DNA of 64,000 nt from Procambarus clarkii. Taxonomy: Eukaryota; Arthropoda; Malacostraca; Decapoda; Cambaridae. The notes beneath the pieces are model-generated. The model had not been told where the DNA came from, searched no databases, and saw only the letters and a list, made by a program, of their open reading frames with translations. The translations under genes were made by a program, and so were the position numbers. Shown piece after piece: positions 22,371 through 35,700 of this stretch. The DNA lies in contig NC_091175.1 in the NCBI RefSeq assembly GCF_040958095.1, forward strand, positions 21,474,003 to 21,538,002, in the 5' to 3' direction. Position 1 is the stretch's first letter. Every line of letters begins with the position of its first letter.

Positions 22371-22893
22371 AAGAACTGCCATCATAAAGCATACTTCAGG
22401 ACTAACATATATAACAACAGTACAGTATATACACATATTCTGGAAAAAAGTGACACCCCTAGGGTCAACACTTGCAACAGAGGAGCTCCAGTATATTTCA
22501 ACAATCCTAAGTATTGTAGTACAGGTTGATGATAGTGAGTGGTGTCCCAGAGAACAAAGGTATAGTGCTTTTGAAAAATAGGTGAGATAATAGGAATGTG
22601 CCAAGGGAAGTGAAAAATCAAATGAGAAAAAGTTGCCCCTAGTGTTTCCAGTGCAGAGAAGAACATTCAAGATGGCCGCCGGCATGAGGAAAAACAAAAG
22701 AGCTTGATTTTGCGGGATTCAATGAAAAAAGCATTGTTATTAGTAGTCTACATAACAAGTTGGTAAAATTAGATACTATAGTGAACTCATGTAGAAATAA
22801 TTAGTAAATTGAAAGAAAGTAATGACCATTTGAACAGGAAAGTTTTATGTCTTGAGGATATAGTGAAAGACTTGTACAAAGGATAAAAATCAA

Positions 22894-23686
22894 TTGGAAA
22901 CAAATTGCAAAGCCATGGAAGAAGAAAATAAACTCTTAAAAATAGCTTTGGAAGAAGTTAAAGTAAATTTACACATAAATGACTACAATAGGTTAGGTAA
23001 GGAATTTCAACAGGAGAAACAGCTTTTGTCAGCACAGATGGCGGAAGTTACACAGAATAGAACAGTGCAAGAAAGATATGCAACTCACCTATGCACAAGT
23101 GGCCAAGGAGAAGGAAAAAATTGAAGAAGCAGTAAAGGAAGTCAAACACTGCAGCAACCAAGATAAAACAAACATTAGGCTGGAAGTGAGAAAGGAATTG
23201 GCATCTAACCTGAAGTTGGTGCAAAACACAGTTGATCGGAGCAAATCCCTGATAATTTTTGGTTGCAAAGAAAAGGAGATAACATCTAGGTCAGAAAGAG
23301 CTGTAGAAGAAGCGAAAGAAGTAGATAAAATTGTTGGCCTCATAGAAGGTCTTACAACCATAGAGAATGTGTGCGACTACAGGAGAATAGGCAGATACGT
23401 AAAAGGGAAAGATCGACCTTTGAGGATCACCCTAAATGGTGCCAAACAGATGGAAGAAGTACTAAGGAATGCCAGAAAATTACAAAGTGATGAGGATGGG
23501 AAATTGTGGTCGTTAAGACGAGATCTTTCAAAAGAAGACAGAGAGAAGCTGAAACTGAACCTCGCCGAGGCAAAAAGTTTAAATGAGAGCAGGAATGAAG
23601 AAGAAATCAATACTTTTTTCTTCAAAGTGATAGGGGTAGGCAGACCAGTAAAGTGGTACATAAAGGCAAACCAACAAAATCAATAG
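22894..23686 (+). pseudogene. LINE ORF1, copy 2
   Basis: The first part encodes coiled-coil residues (MEEENKLLKIALEEVKVN). A frame change occurs near 23090, and the second part (23078-23686) runs to VKWYIKANQQNQ with a stop at 23686. The ORF1 N terminus upstream (22590-22890) is also frameshifted. The last 34 nt overlap the ORF2 start at 23653, the same arrangement as copy 1. Confidence 0.75.
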
Positions 23687-26594
23687 AGAGAGGGGGAGTG
23701 AAGAATAAGGAAAGGGGGAACAAATTCCTGAAGATTGCATACACCAACATAGATGGAGTGAGATCGAAGATACTGGAGTTAAGTGATGTAATACAGCTGC
23801 AGACACCAGACATTGTTGCACTCACGGAGACAAAACTTGAAGATGTTATTTTAAATGAGGTCATATTCCCAAGGGGCTACTCAATTTGGAGACGGGACAG
23901 AAAAATTAGGAAAGGCAGTGGCGTTGCTGTGCTGGTGAAAGAACACCTAAAGGTGAAAGAAATAATGACTGCCAATCCACAAGAAGTTGACATAATAGCA
24001 TTAGAGATCTGCCATGATGATGATAAACTAATGATCATAAATGCATATAGTCCACCGCCAAGCAGCACATGGTCAAAGGAGGAGCCAGATAGTAAACGTG
24101 TAGGTCTTATAACAATAATGAGAGAGATTATAGCGAGAGCGGATAACGATAGATCACGTCTGTTGATAGTCTGTGACTTCAACTTGAAATCCATAGACTG
24201 GAAAGCATATGAAGCTAAAATAGAAGATTTTTGGACCTGTAGATTTGTAGACCTCATCCTGGAAACATTCTTGTATCAACATGTTAAACAAGCTACGAGG
24301 ATGAGGGAAGGGGACGTTCCCTCCATGCTAGATTTGATATTTACCAGGAAGGAGGAAAAGATATTTGACATTCAGTACCTTCCTCCCTTGGGTAAAAGTG
24401 ACCATGTCTTTTTGGGAATAAAGTATGCAATGCGTTATAATCTGGAAGAAAATAAGGAGGTTGAAGCAGTTGAAAAATCTGACTTCAGGAGAGGACATTA
24501 TGGCCACCTTAGAATTTTTTTTAGTGAGTATAATTGGACAGACTTGATGCTAGACAAGGAAGTGAATGAGATGTACATCAAGTTTTGTGAAATATATGAT
24601 AGAGGCACAACAAAATTTATACCAAAACAGAGATGCAGAACTAGGAAACAGGATTGGTTCAATAGAAATTGCGAGAGGGCCAGAGACCAAGACACAAAAA
24701 TGGAATCAATATAGGAAGAGGCCAAACCCCCAAACATACCAGCGATACAAAGATGCGAGAAACAACTATCAGGCAGTGAGGAGAGAGGCAGAAAGAAATT
24801 TTGAAAAAAGGATTGCAGATAAATGTAAAACAGAACCAGGTCTATTCTATAAATTCATAAACAACAAATTGTAGGTAAAGGATAATATTCAGAGGTTGAA
24901 AATGGGAAATAGATTCATGGATAATGAAAAAGAAATGTGTGAAACACTAAACGAAAAGTTCCAAAGTGTGTTTGTACAAAATGAAATCTTTATGGAACCA
25001 GACACAATAAGAATTCCAGGGAACAACATAGAGCACATAGAGGTGTCTAGAGATGAAGTGGAAAAAATGCTCAAGGAGCTAAGTAAGAAGAAAGCAGTTG
25101 GTCCAGATGGAGTTTCACCATGGGTTCTGAGAGAATGTGCACCTGAGCTCAGCATTCCACTTCAACTGATTTTTCAGGCATCCCTGTGTACAGGAGTTGT
25201 AGCTGATATGTGGAAAAAGGCTAACATAGTTTCCAATCTACAAAAGTGGAAACAGGGAAGACCCCCTTAATTATAGACCTGTATCATTGACAAGTGTAAT
25301 AGTCAAAATATTGGAAAATAATTAAAACTAAATGGGTAGAACTCCTGGAGGAAAACGATATAATATCAGACAGACAGTATGGTTTTCGATCTGGAAGATT
25401 CTGTGTAATGAACTTGCTCAGTTTTTATGATCGAGCCACAGAGATTTTACAGGAAAGAGATGGTTGGGTTGACTGCATCTATCTAGACCTAAAAAAGGCT
25501 TTCGACAGAGTTCCCCCATAAGAGGTTGTTCTGGAAACTGGAATATATTGGAGGAGTGACAGGTAAGCTACTAACATGGATGAAAAATTTCCTAACTGAC
25601 AGAAAAATGAGGGCCGTAATCAGAGGCAAGGTATCGGATTGGAGGAATGTTACGAGTGGAGTACCACAGGGGTTCAGTTCTTGCACCGGTAATGTTCATT
25701 GTCTACATAAACGATCTACCAGTGGGAATACAGAATTACATGAACATGTTTGCTGATGATGCTAAGATAATAGGGAAGATAAGAAACCTAGATGATTGTC
25801 ATGCCCTTCAAGAAGACCTGGATAAAATAAGTATATGGAGCAACACTTGGCAAATGGAATTTAATGTGAATAAATGCCATGTTATGGAATGTGGAATTGG
25901 AGAACATAGACCCCACACAACCTATAAATTATGTGAGAAATCTTTAAAGAATTCTGACAAAGAAAGGGATCTAGGGGTGGTTCTAGATAGAAAACTGTCA
26001 TCTGAGGACCACATTAAGAACATTGTGCGAGGAGCCTATGCTACACTTTCTAACCTCAGAATTGCTTTTAAATACATGGATGGAGAAATACTAAAGAAAT
26101 TGTTCACGACTTTTATTAGACCAAAGCTGGAATATGCAGCGGTTGTATGGTGCCCATATCTTAAGAAGCACATCAACAAACTGGAAAAGGTGCAACGACA
26201 TGCCACTAAATGGCTCCCAGAACTGAAGGACAAGAGCTACGAGGAGAGGTTAGAGGCATTAAATATGCAAAAACTAGAAGATAGAAGAAAAAGAGGCGAT
26301 ATGATCACTACGTTCAAAATAGTAACAGGAATCGATAAATTTGAAAGGGAAGAATTCCTGAGACCCATAGGAACTTCAAGAACAAGAGGTCATAGATTTA
26401 AACTAACAAAACAAAGCTGCTGGAGAAATATACGAAAATTCACTTTCGCAAACAGAGTGGTAGACGGTTGGAACAAGTTAAGTGAGAAGGTGGTGGAGGC
26501 CAAAACCGTCAGTAATTTCAAAGCATTATATGACAAAGAGTGCTGGGGAGACGGGACACCACGAGCGTATCTCTCATCCTGTAACTACACTTAG
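23653..26594 (+). pseudogene. LINE ORF2 (endonuclease and reverse transcriptase), copy 2
   Basis: The endonuclease (23653 to about 24440) keeps the glutamate box ALTETKL and KSDHVFLG, but the usual GDFN box is CDFN. A frameshift near 24690 leads to a second frame (24566-24874) with a premature stop at NKL. The reverse transcriptase then continues in pieces (24896-25270, about 25270-25650 with breaks, 25647-26594) including FADDAK and the terminal WGDGTPRA region. At least three frame changes and one stop make it non-functional. Confidence 0.85.
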
Positions 26595-26604
26595 GTAATT
26601 ACAT

Positions 26605-27787
26605 GTCACTGATACATTATTCATTCATTAACTAGATCTTGAACTCTATTCCTCAATTTGAATTTTATAACTTATACTGCATGTATTGCTTCAATAACAG
26701 GAGAAATACAAACACACTAAACATACTGATGTATTTGAAAATTACACCCATGGGTTCTAGTTACTTGTCATCAAGTTATAATTGTACAGTACTTGAATAA
26801 TAATTTAACTTTTGGCCTGCAAGTAAGGAGTCTTTGATTATTATTATTATATAATTTAACCAAATTATATATCAAATGAAATTTAACTTTATTGTGCACA
26901 ATGGAATAGTCAAACATATTTTGACAATTTGTAATTACTGTAATAATATGTATATTTAATGTACAAGTAAAATTAAATTCCTGATGACAATTTTGAACAA
27001 TGCTGGCATGTAAACAATGTTATTTGACTACAGCAACAGTTTAGGGAACTTTAGATGCCAACTGCAGAATGGACCCAAAATAATATTTAAATATTATTTA
27101 TTGGCACAAAGGGCAGTTTTAATTTCTAAGGATTAAAAACACGCACTGTAAACATTCGAAAATGAGAACAAAAGTTTAACATAGTTAAGGACCTATTATA
27201 GTTTTGTATGTGTGAAGGAAGGCTGCACAGGAATGGGTAGGCATCCTATACAGGTACAGTACTTGTGATGATCTCCCATCTACTGTACCAACAAATTGGA
27301 TACAATACACCGGAATACTGGATTATTGTATCATTCTTCATCTACCTTAAGTAATAAGGAAGAGTACAATATTTCACATGAAGGCACATATGAAAGTAGC
27401 ATATACTACCTACCAGTAGTATTTACATCATTTAAAAATGCCTACATTCATGGCAGAGTGCCTGTTTTACAGGTATTAGAAGGCACATTTAATATTCATT
27501 ACCAAGTCTATAAGAAGTACTTCACATGATCCACAAAGACATTTATTTTAAACAAAATCAAGCTATTGAAAATATAATTAAGGAACTTTACAGCTTTATT
27601 TAAATTAGAGAATTTCCTTATATCCCAAAAATTGGCAGTTGTGTTGTTGCACTATTGTCACTTGCATCAGTCCAAAAACCATAAGATTTTATTGAACGAA
27701 CCACGAACATTTGATAAATAATAACAAATTTATTCCATTCCTGACTTGAGTATAAGTAATTACCAAAAGAAAGAAACAAGCCTGACA
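26605..27787. other. Gene-free sequence
   Basis: AT-rich intergenic sequence between the MIPEP and MOGS 3' ends. The longest open frame (27296-27529, 77 codons) has no recognisable relative. I see no RNA gene. Confidence 0.4.
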
Positions 27788-28048
27788 GCTGAGTACAGTG
27801 GATTCGGATTCCTAGTCCTGAGGTTCCGGGTTCGATACCCGGAGGTATCGAACCCAATACCGGAGGTGGAGGCGGAGACAAATGGGCAAAATGTTTCCTT
27901 TACCCTGATGCCCCTGCTACCTAGCAATAAATAGGTACCTGGGAGTTAGACAGCTGATACGGGCTACTTCCTGGGGGTGTGTAACGAAAAGGAGGCCTGG
28001 TAGAGGACCAGGCCGCGGGGACGCTAAGCCTCGAAATCATCTCAAGAT
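27788..28048 (+). repeat. tRNA-derived SINE, related subfamily
   Basis: A tRNA-like head includes GGTTCCGGGTTCGATACCC. The body has CCTGCTACCTAGCAATAAAT, and the 3' part reads GACCAGGCCGCGGGGACGCT before ATCTCAAGATAG. It differs from the copies at 11736 and 59141 by a short insertion (GTGTAACGAAAAG) and a partly duplicated head around 27820-27860. Confidence 0.82.
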
Positions 28049-29740
28049 AGCCAGTAGACTCATAGCAGCAGCAAGAGTAAGGCGGGAAGAACTAGTCAAA
28101 GATGCATAAATCCTCTTCATGCATTATCAAGCCCTCTTAAAATCCCTGTACAGTACAGTACAATCAAATTTTTATATACTGTACCAAGACTCAAGAATTC
28201 CTATTTTCAACGAGGAAATTAAAGGATGCTGTATGAACATAAAGAAGAACGTCATCCTATTATTACAGTTGCAGTATCATCTGAGACGATCTCAAAATGT
28301 AACCTTAAAATTTCTGGAACAGCAGACATACTTAAAGAAGTCACAAATAAATTACAAGAACAGAATTAAATGTATATTTTATATTTGAGACCCTATGTAG
28401 AATTTTATCACATTTATGGAGAAAAAATTTAATTAAACTTATTTAGCCAAGATACAGTATGTGAGATATACCATCAAATGCAAAAACCCAGTTGACAAAC
28501 ATGAAATTTTGTATTTAACTGATATTATACCAAACTAGTGAACTACATTAAAAAAAAAAAAAGTTTAAAATTTTCCCTTTTAATTTCAATATCTATTCCA
28601 ACTTTTACTCCTTTCTTATTTTATATACCATAGCCTCAATAATGGTCGCCTTTAGATTTACCAAGATGTTTTCTTAGGAATAATCTTGCCAAATTCCAAT
28701 GTAACTTGGAAACATTAATATTCTGTTTTACCGAATACTGTACTATTTAACAGTTTCGCTGTAAATTTATATATAATAGAATGAATTTCTTTGTCAGTGT
28801 GTGTATATTATAGTTAACATCCAATATGAATACTGTACTGTAATGTAAATCTCAAATATGACTATTTCAAGTGATAATTTTGTGAAACACAACCCAGTGC
28901 TTTATTTCCATTACTATGCAAAAAATACTTACCAACAACTTTCTCTGCATCACTTGCACATAAAGAATGCATCGAGACACCATACTTTTGGAGTGCACAC
29001 CAATACCTACATTCACTTAATCCCTGACGTCCTTTTCAATACACTGCACTCCTTCCTTACGTGACCACCTCATCTTTCTGAAAAGTGCAGATCTCCAATA
29101 CGTGTTTCTGAAGCTGTTCAACAACCATGTTTAATGATAAGCATATTCAGTACACGTGTATACCGAGAGTGCAAAATCCTTGAGTTTTAGGTGATTTACT
29201 GTCAGCTATGACTCAGTCACCTCTGACAGCTGTATCATATTCATAGACTCTTCGCCTTTAAAGTCATCAAACAGTTCAACCCCGTTCACACAATACTGAG
29301 TATTCTTGAAAATTCAAGTGGCTTTATAGAATCTCCAGCGGGCACAAATTCCTTCAATTTTGCTGGCTATAGGTTCACATACATGTGCCTTGTAATGAAA
29401 AAGCTGACAAAATCAAACTAGCACTTTGTGACAACACATCGTTAAAGACGCTGCCACACACACACAACTCTGTGTTTAGTATCCACTTCACTTACAATCA
29501 TTGGCAAGAGATGGTAGACAACAATTGGAAGAAAGTTCAGGGAAGTTATGCCAATAACCTTTGCATGACCAGCTGATACACACTGGATCGGATCGAGGTA
29601 GTTTTGTTGTCTTCACACAAAGTTAATACACAGGAACTTTAAGGAGGGTAATGTACTCTGAAACCCAAGTGTTAAGTCTGCAATGTGCTGTTTTGCCGAC
29701 ACATTCTTACGCCTGCAGAAAGTTTGTCCTCCAACACTAC
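28049..29740. other. Gene-free sequence
   Basis: AT-rich sequence with short unsupported open frames (28119-28388 and 28858-29064). No exon boundaries, RNA genes or complete mobile elements were recognised. Confidence 0.4.
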
Positions 29741-29935
29741 TTGCCCAACCACTTGGGCTTGACTGGAGAGCGATGGTCTCACTTCATGCAGGTCGGCATT
29801 CAAATCCCCGACCGTTCAGGTGGTTGGGCACCATTCCTTCCCCTCGTCCCATCCTAAATCATTATCCTGACCCCTTCCAAGTGCTATATAGTTGTAATAG
29901 CTTGGCACTTTCTCCAGATAGTTCCCTTCCCTTTC
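29741..29935 (+). repeat. tRNA-derived SINE, second type, plus orientation
   Basis: A tRNA-like head has CCACTTGGGCTTGACTGGAG and the B box GGCATTCAAATCCCC. The body contains GGTGGTTGGGCACCATTCCT and ends near GATAGTTCCCTTCCC. A relative lies at 47178-47362 on the opposite strand, and alignment of the two defines the family within this window. Confidence 0.78.
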
Positions 29936-31177
29936 AACATTACTTATACTACTCATGCATGCATTCATTTGATTTGAGAAGCAAATAATAATCTAATACC
30001 TTTGACGTTCAGTACCTCTTCACGTTAGCATTTTTGTATCAGAAGTATCCTGCATTATTACTATACTAGTATTCAAGACTTGCTCATGTGCACACTCATA
30101 ACCCCCTAGTAGCTCTCAAACCCCTAACCAGCATCACGCTGGTATGGTGTGAATGGTTCAGATAGCAGGATACTGTATTACCAGTTCGTGGGTTTAAACC
30201 CCACTAGCACACCTCTTTATATAGTTAATGCTGCTACTGATATTGTGTGCACTTGCATAACTAGGCTCTGCCTAGTGTGGGCATGCTTACATGTACGTAT
30301 CCAACTGGGTTTCCAGGGGGTTGAGCTCCAGGCCTGGGCTCTCACTACATAACAATCATCCTGTTTGACACGTCCTCAACCTCTTTGGTCGTAATCAAAT
30401 TTAAGTTTGAATTCTAGTAGAAAGTTTACACCTTTACTCCCAACCCTATACAATCTACTATGGCTCTACCGTTACATTTAAAAGGTTCTTTATCTCTTAT
30501 AATTCTCTGGAAATTTTGCTTCTAATTATGCTATCTCATCTTGAACTCAAGACTTATCAAACAGCATGATGCAATTAGACATTGACTTTTCTCTATATAT
30601 ATTACATTTTGGAACTCTGCTTCAATGGATCAATTTCAATTAGACCATATACACTGTAAAATGAGATCCAATGCAAATAACTCCGAGTTAGTTATTTTAG
30701 TTTTTTAGTTATTTTTGCCATAATAGTGATTTGCTACTTTTTGCTATTGTCACAGTTATTATGTTCCTTTTAGTTTATATGATTACAATATATGAATTTG
30801 TCCATTTAAATACCAAAATAGCTTGAAAGAAAATACAATGACCAACATTTTGGATGTTGCATTCCTGGAGTTAGACGTTTCATCTGGTCTTTTTCATCTT
30901 TTCACCACATTGAACAGAATTTTTGTTTTATGTTACTGTACCCGGGTTCTCAAGTGGAACAGCCCATGTTCAGTGCATGCAGACATCCACAAATGCAACC
31001 CGTCCTCAGACAGAGTCCATTCCATCCAGTGGTCGACCCCAGAAGTGCATTCATCAATTTTAACATTCACATTCACTCACTCAAAATAGTAATTTTCTCA
31101 AATATATTTTAATATTTATATATATTAGAATACTGTAGATATTTAGGCATTGGTTAGTGCCTAAGTATGCACAGTAA
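29936..31177. other. Gene-free sequence with a weak tRNA-like stretch
   Basis: No exon was recognised. At 30149-30212 on the plus strand GGTTCAGATAGCAGGATACT is followed by GTGGGTTTAAACCCC, a tRNA-like A and B box pair, probably a decayed SINE head and not a working tRNA gene. Confidence 0.3.
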
Positions 31178-31222
31178 ACACCTAACCTAATTGGTTTAGG
31201 CATTAGGATAGGTTAGGTGTTA
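31178..31222. repeat. Inverted repeat built from TTAGG-like units
   Basis: AACACCTAACCTA and its exact complement TAGGTTAGGTGTT face each other across about 19 bases. The units recall the arthropod telomere repeat TTAGG, but only a few degenerate copies exist. Confidence 0.6.
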
Positions 31223-34200
31223 GGTTCTGTTGGCGATTACTTGTATTTATAGTATGTGGGTAAAGCATTTACAACATTGTGGTTCAAGTTGTCATTGAAG
31301 GACTTGTTCGAGAAGTGTTGGAACGTCATTTGCGAGTCATGTGTAAACCGTTTTCATTCATAAACGGGGTTTAGTGGGTGCATGGAATGGACTTTGACCT
31401 TTGTTTATGAGAACGGGCTAACAAATTAACTATTAAAATAATCATGTATTATGTTGTGTGAATTTGCAAATTTTAAAATACAGTACAAGTCTTCATACCC
31501 AGGAGCATGAGGCTCAATCCCTCACACTGTTAGTCAGAGCCTGAGAATCTCATGGAACCACAAGAGTTGTGAAAGAAACTTGCTCCCAGTCTATATTTCA
31601 CATGACTACTCCAGGTACTTGGGAACATAGCCCTTAACGCGTGCTCACAATGCCATAAAACAAATTAAAATCCAAAGAGTAATGTGGGACTGGATTCAAA
31701 CCCAAGACCATGAGGCTCTCAGCCTCTCAAAAATACTGTACTAATCAATACCAACAACCTGGTACAAGTCATATACCATACAGTAAACCTTTACCAAGAT
31801 TCTCATAAGATAAATATGCAAAGATCTATTGACCCATTGTAACTCGTCTAGCTCCTTTTATACCCAACCCCACACACACATTTATCTAATAACCTATTGC
31901 TTGAAACACTCCAGCACAGGGCCCTTCCCAGCATGTAACTAATAAACCGACAAATTACTAATTACTCACTGAAAATTGGAACATTCCACAAGGTGCATGA
32001 CTTAGGAAAACAAAGTGATTCTGACAATAAGGGGTAAGTTCCTGTGACATCAAGTGCCCACAAGTTAATTGTGTGGGGGCCAATATGTAACCTAGCCAGT
32101 AGCACTTCCCATTTCTTGCTTTGGTGGCAGGAGATACACCTGTGGTCTAACTCACAATTTGAGAGTACAGTATATAATTTTTTACTTATATTAACTTATC
32201 ATCTAAGGTTTACCATCTGAAGTTTCTACTCTGTTGTTTGTAACACATTTTGGAAACATTGGAGAAATACCCCGAGTGCCACTAACCCTAGTGGCCCTCG
32301 GGTATTTCTCCAATGATTCCAAAATGTCTTATAAACAACAGTCGAAATCCAAGAGAGATATTAAATTCCAGGGGATATGACATGAACCACCAACTTCTTC
32401 AGGAGCCTTGTCTGCCAGGTCATGGCTTGAATCTTAACAAAATTAGAATTTCTTGTATATGCTAAGGATAAAAATTCAACATTATATCCTGCAGTGATGA
32501 GGATATGCAACGTTAAAAAAAAAATCCAGGGACATGAGAGCAATGAGGTGGTCAATCTCAATAGCAAACTAATGTTGGCACACAAAAAGTAACTGTCTTA
32601 GATAATATCAAATTGTATAAAGTTTTGCCATAAAAATAGTTATCTCTGAAGAACGCCATAAAGGTATAATCGGGAAAAATAACTGAGAGTACAATACCAT
32701 CAGCAGACTTCAAGCTGATTATAACAGGGCAGTAGTGCATGAAAGTCAAAATGTTCAAGGAAAATATGTTTCAGACCAATAGAGAAAGGGAGGAACTGTA
32801 TTAATAGTTCATCGTAATAGTTACGGTTTTACAAAATTTAATAAGCAGGACTTTCCACAGGCATAGGGTAAGCCTAATACAGTACAAGGGGGCACATAGT
32901 AGATGCGCACAGAAATACAAGCCTGCAAGCATGAATGGGGGCTTTGTAGTCCACATGAAGTATCAATGGGAATACCAACAGTGATGGTCTTGTAACAACA
33001 GAATGCCAGTTTCTACATAAAAACTATGGGTTGGAGAAGAATGAAAGCCCATCCCCCCTCTCTCAAAGTTGAGACACAAGCTTGTATGATGCCAAAGCTG
33101 ATGAATATGCAGGACATCCATAATCCAGTAGAGAGAGCACAAGAAAACAGAGCAGATGGAAGAGTGTTTGTGTATTCACACATATGCCACAAGATTAAGA
33201 ACTTTGGCCTTGGAGCATTTAGTTCACTGGTAATGGACATGTTATGACCAAGACAAGTGATTGTCAACGGTCAACCTGGAGAGTTTCACATGATCATTAC
33301 ATGAAAGCTGACTTTCTCAGAGGATCAAGTACAATCAGTGTACGACATATTTGCTAGAAAAGTCATACTCTAGCCAAATTTTTCATAGAGAACTTAAAAC
33401 GGGACCCAGTTATCCAGAATAACACTTATTAATTGCAAGCTGGTTCTAAAGGGAGAAATCATTATTGCAAAAACAAATAAGGGCTTCAACATAAAGCACC
33501 GAATGAACCTCAATTGGGAGAATGGAAGAAAGACGATTAAACCAAGAAAAATAGTACAGTACTCTTTACTTAAAACACTGCCTTAGCAAGTGCCTTTACA
33601 TTGGTAAGAAGAGACAAAAAGAGCGGTCCCAAGGCATACCTTAAACGTTTAGCAAATGCAGGCAACTGGGCTAATATATCTGACGGAAGTGTCATGTGCT
33701 TTTTCAGTAAAAAAAAAAAAAAAAAAAAAAAAAAGCTGCAACCAATTTCTTACAGAAAAGGTGTTATGTAAACCTCCAAATTTACCTGAATATCAGTCAT
33801 GCTGATAAACAAAACTAAAAACATTTAATCACTTGTGAAATCCATATTGGGAGGGAAAGAGGCAACAATTAGGGTTTAATACTTCCATAAGGCAAACATT
33901 AATCATACGTTCCAAAAGTTGGTCATTGCAATGGGAGGAGGGCAAAAATTCCCAAGCAAAGTGTTCTTGAAGCTTGTATATTCATGTCTGAAAAGGTTAA
34001 GGTGGCTGTCGTGAGTGTTTGTGTCGTGTGATGACAAGAAAGAATAAAAAGGAAAAGCTTCTGGGTTGTTGGAAAAAGATTACTGTAGTACAATATAGTT
34101 ATAGATGCATTGTAATGGGCAATATGAATAGCAAGGAAATGATCCGAGAGAATGACGTGATGGGAATACATTGTGCAACATGAATTAACAACAACTGCAG

Positions 34201-34904
34201 ACTGAAAGACTTGTGCAAAGAGAGAAATTTATTATTAATACAATTTTAAGCACAAGAACAAATATGAAAGTACAGTATACTTAACATCATATAAAACTAA
34301 TAGAAATAGTGTGATAGAAAGAGCCAAATTCTCTATGATTTTCAGAGAAATATCTAAAGGATTATGATAACATGAATGATGGTGCACCTACAAAATTGGA
34401 GTTAAAAATTAATATTCATGCGAGAAAGTTGGACAGTTTGTATCGATCTTGGAGTAATACTGAGCAGATGAATCATAATGTCAAACTAAGCTAGTATACA
34501 GTGTTATAAAAAGTGGTTATGGAAGGAGAGGCGGTACTGTACATGATGAAACAAGGAAATGGCAAAACATTTAATGACAAGATTCTTTTTTTTTGTGCTT
34601 TCAAACTGAAGGGATAAAAAGAGAGCAAAAAAGGAGTATGGTGAAAGTAAAGGATGTGAGAAAAAAAGATTAAGCAAACCGATGAAACTGAATAAGTAAG
34701 GAGTAAAGAATTACAATCTATTAAAAATCATGACACAGGAAGCTATTTTATCAAGAACTCTCAAAATGGAAAAAGATGCTTCATGGAAAAATCAATGGGA
34801 ATATAGGAGATACACATGGGAAAGCATTAACCGGTGAAGAAATCAGAAGTGGAGGTAGTATTATCGAAGTATGATTGGTTGAACCCACGAAAATGTCTAT
34901 AATT
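31223..34904. other. Gene-free sequence
   Basis: About 3.7 kb of AT-rich sequence with no supported exon. It holds the foldback at 32231-32341 and a 26-base A run at 33709-33734. The region from 34490 to 34870 is purine-rich on the plus strand, with interrupted frames, and may be an old element fragment. Confidence 0.4.
32231..32341. repeat. Foldback (hairpin) element, ~52-bp arms
   Basis: The left arm (CTGTTGTTTG... to GAGTGCCAC) and the right arm (GTGGCCCTCGGG... to AAACAACAG) are near-perfect complements around a loop of a few bases. The core ACCCGAGGGCCAC ... AGTGG also occurs at 34917-34950, so the two probably belong to one repeat family. Confidence 0.78.
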
Positions 34905-35045
34905 TGTATTTACCTGAATTTACCCGAGGGCCACTAATACTAGTGGCCTCGACGAGGACAGGAAACTGGCGGCTTATCAAAGGTTCCCCCCTCCCCCATT
35001 TGCCTGGATGTATGGCTGGTGTGAGAATAATGCAGAACAATAAAA
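34905..35045. repeat. Interspersed repeat fragment with short inverted core
   Basis: The fragment contains TTACCCGAGGGCCACTAATA then CTAGTGGCCTCG, a short stem, followed by GAGGACAGGAAACTGGCGGC. It abuts the left end of the DIRS element. Similar sequence recurs in the foldback at 32231. The family is not named. Confidence 0.5.
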
Positions 35046-35094
35046 AAAACCAGCGTTGAATGTAATGAAACACCATTTTCTGGGTGAGTCCCGG

Positions 35095-35508
35095 AGGCTC
35101 CCCGGAGCTATCCCAGGCTGATATGCTAATGTCAGACTTTGGCATCAGTCATGTGTATGGAGTTCTTAGGCCTACCGGGGACCACGGCCAGAACCGGGCC
35201 CCCTCAGAGAGGCAAGGGGAGCAATGGCCTATAGAAGCCCCCGTGTAGTTGGAAGCATTCTATGTCTGCCATCGACCGGAACAGGCACCCAGAAAGGTAA
35301 GCGCCCCAAAACAAACCCCTATTCTGGTTAAAATTGCTACCAAAAACCGAACTAGTGGATAGAACTCCCCAACCGAAAACAAGCAAATTAGTGTGACGTC
35401 ACACACTGCCGCGCCGCTGTCTGCGCAGCTCCCCCCTCCCCGGGAGGGGGAAGGGGGAGCCCCAGACCCCCCGCGCCGGCTACCCACACCTCAGTTCTTG
35501 AGGCTGGA
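35095..35508. repeat. DIRS copy 1, left inverted terminal repeat
   Basis: This segment is the reverse complement of 40977-41391 with few differences. Shared landmarks include GCATTCTATGTCTGCCATCG, AACAAACCCCTATTCTGG and GTGTGACGTCACAC, a palindrome containing the CRE-like TGACGTCA. It lies downstream of the genes, which are on the minus strand. Confidence 0.92.
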
Positions 35509-35553
35509 TGTCAAAAACGCGAAAAACCGCCGACCGGAGGGAGGGAAGGATGC

Positions 35554-35645
35554 CGGGGAGCCTCCGGGACTCACCCAGAAAATGGCGTTTCATTACATTC
35601 AACGCTGGTTTTCTGGGGGGAGCCCCGTCGGCTCCCCGGAGCTAA
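35554..35645. repeat. DIRS copy 1, internal complementary region
   Basis: The first half (to about 35610, GACTCACCCAGAAAATGGCG then CATTACATTCAACGCTGG) is the complement of the outer left end at 35046-35102. The second half (GGGGGGAGCCCCGTCGGCTC) is the complement of the outer right end near 41380-41408. In known DIRS elements this region templates the joining of the two ends into the circular intermediate. Confidence 0.9.
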
Positions 35646-35700
35646 CTACCCACAGACAGAAAAAGAGGGACTTACCCGGGAGGCGGTCGTCGCTCACCCC

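Larger units (their letters stand above)
22450..26604 (+). mobile_element. Full-length but broken LINE (jockey/CR1-like), copy 2
   Basis: The 5' end (GTGACACCCCTAGGGTCAAC) and the 3' end (ACTTAGGTAATTACA) match copy 1, and the length is about 4.15 kb. ORF1 and ORF2 are both recognisable, but each has stops or frameshifts. Target duplications were not resolved by eye. Copy 2 supplies the empty-site comparison for the SINE in copy 1. Confidence 0.87.

Noticed and set aside
31178..31222. Interstitial telomere array
   Set aside because: There are only a few degenerate TTAGG-like units, too few to call an array.
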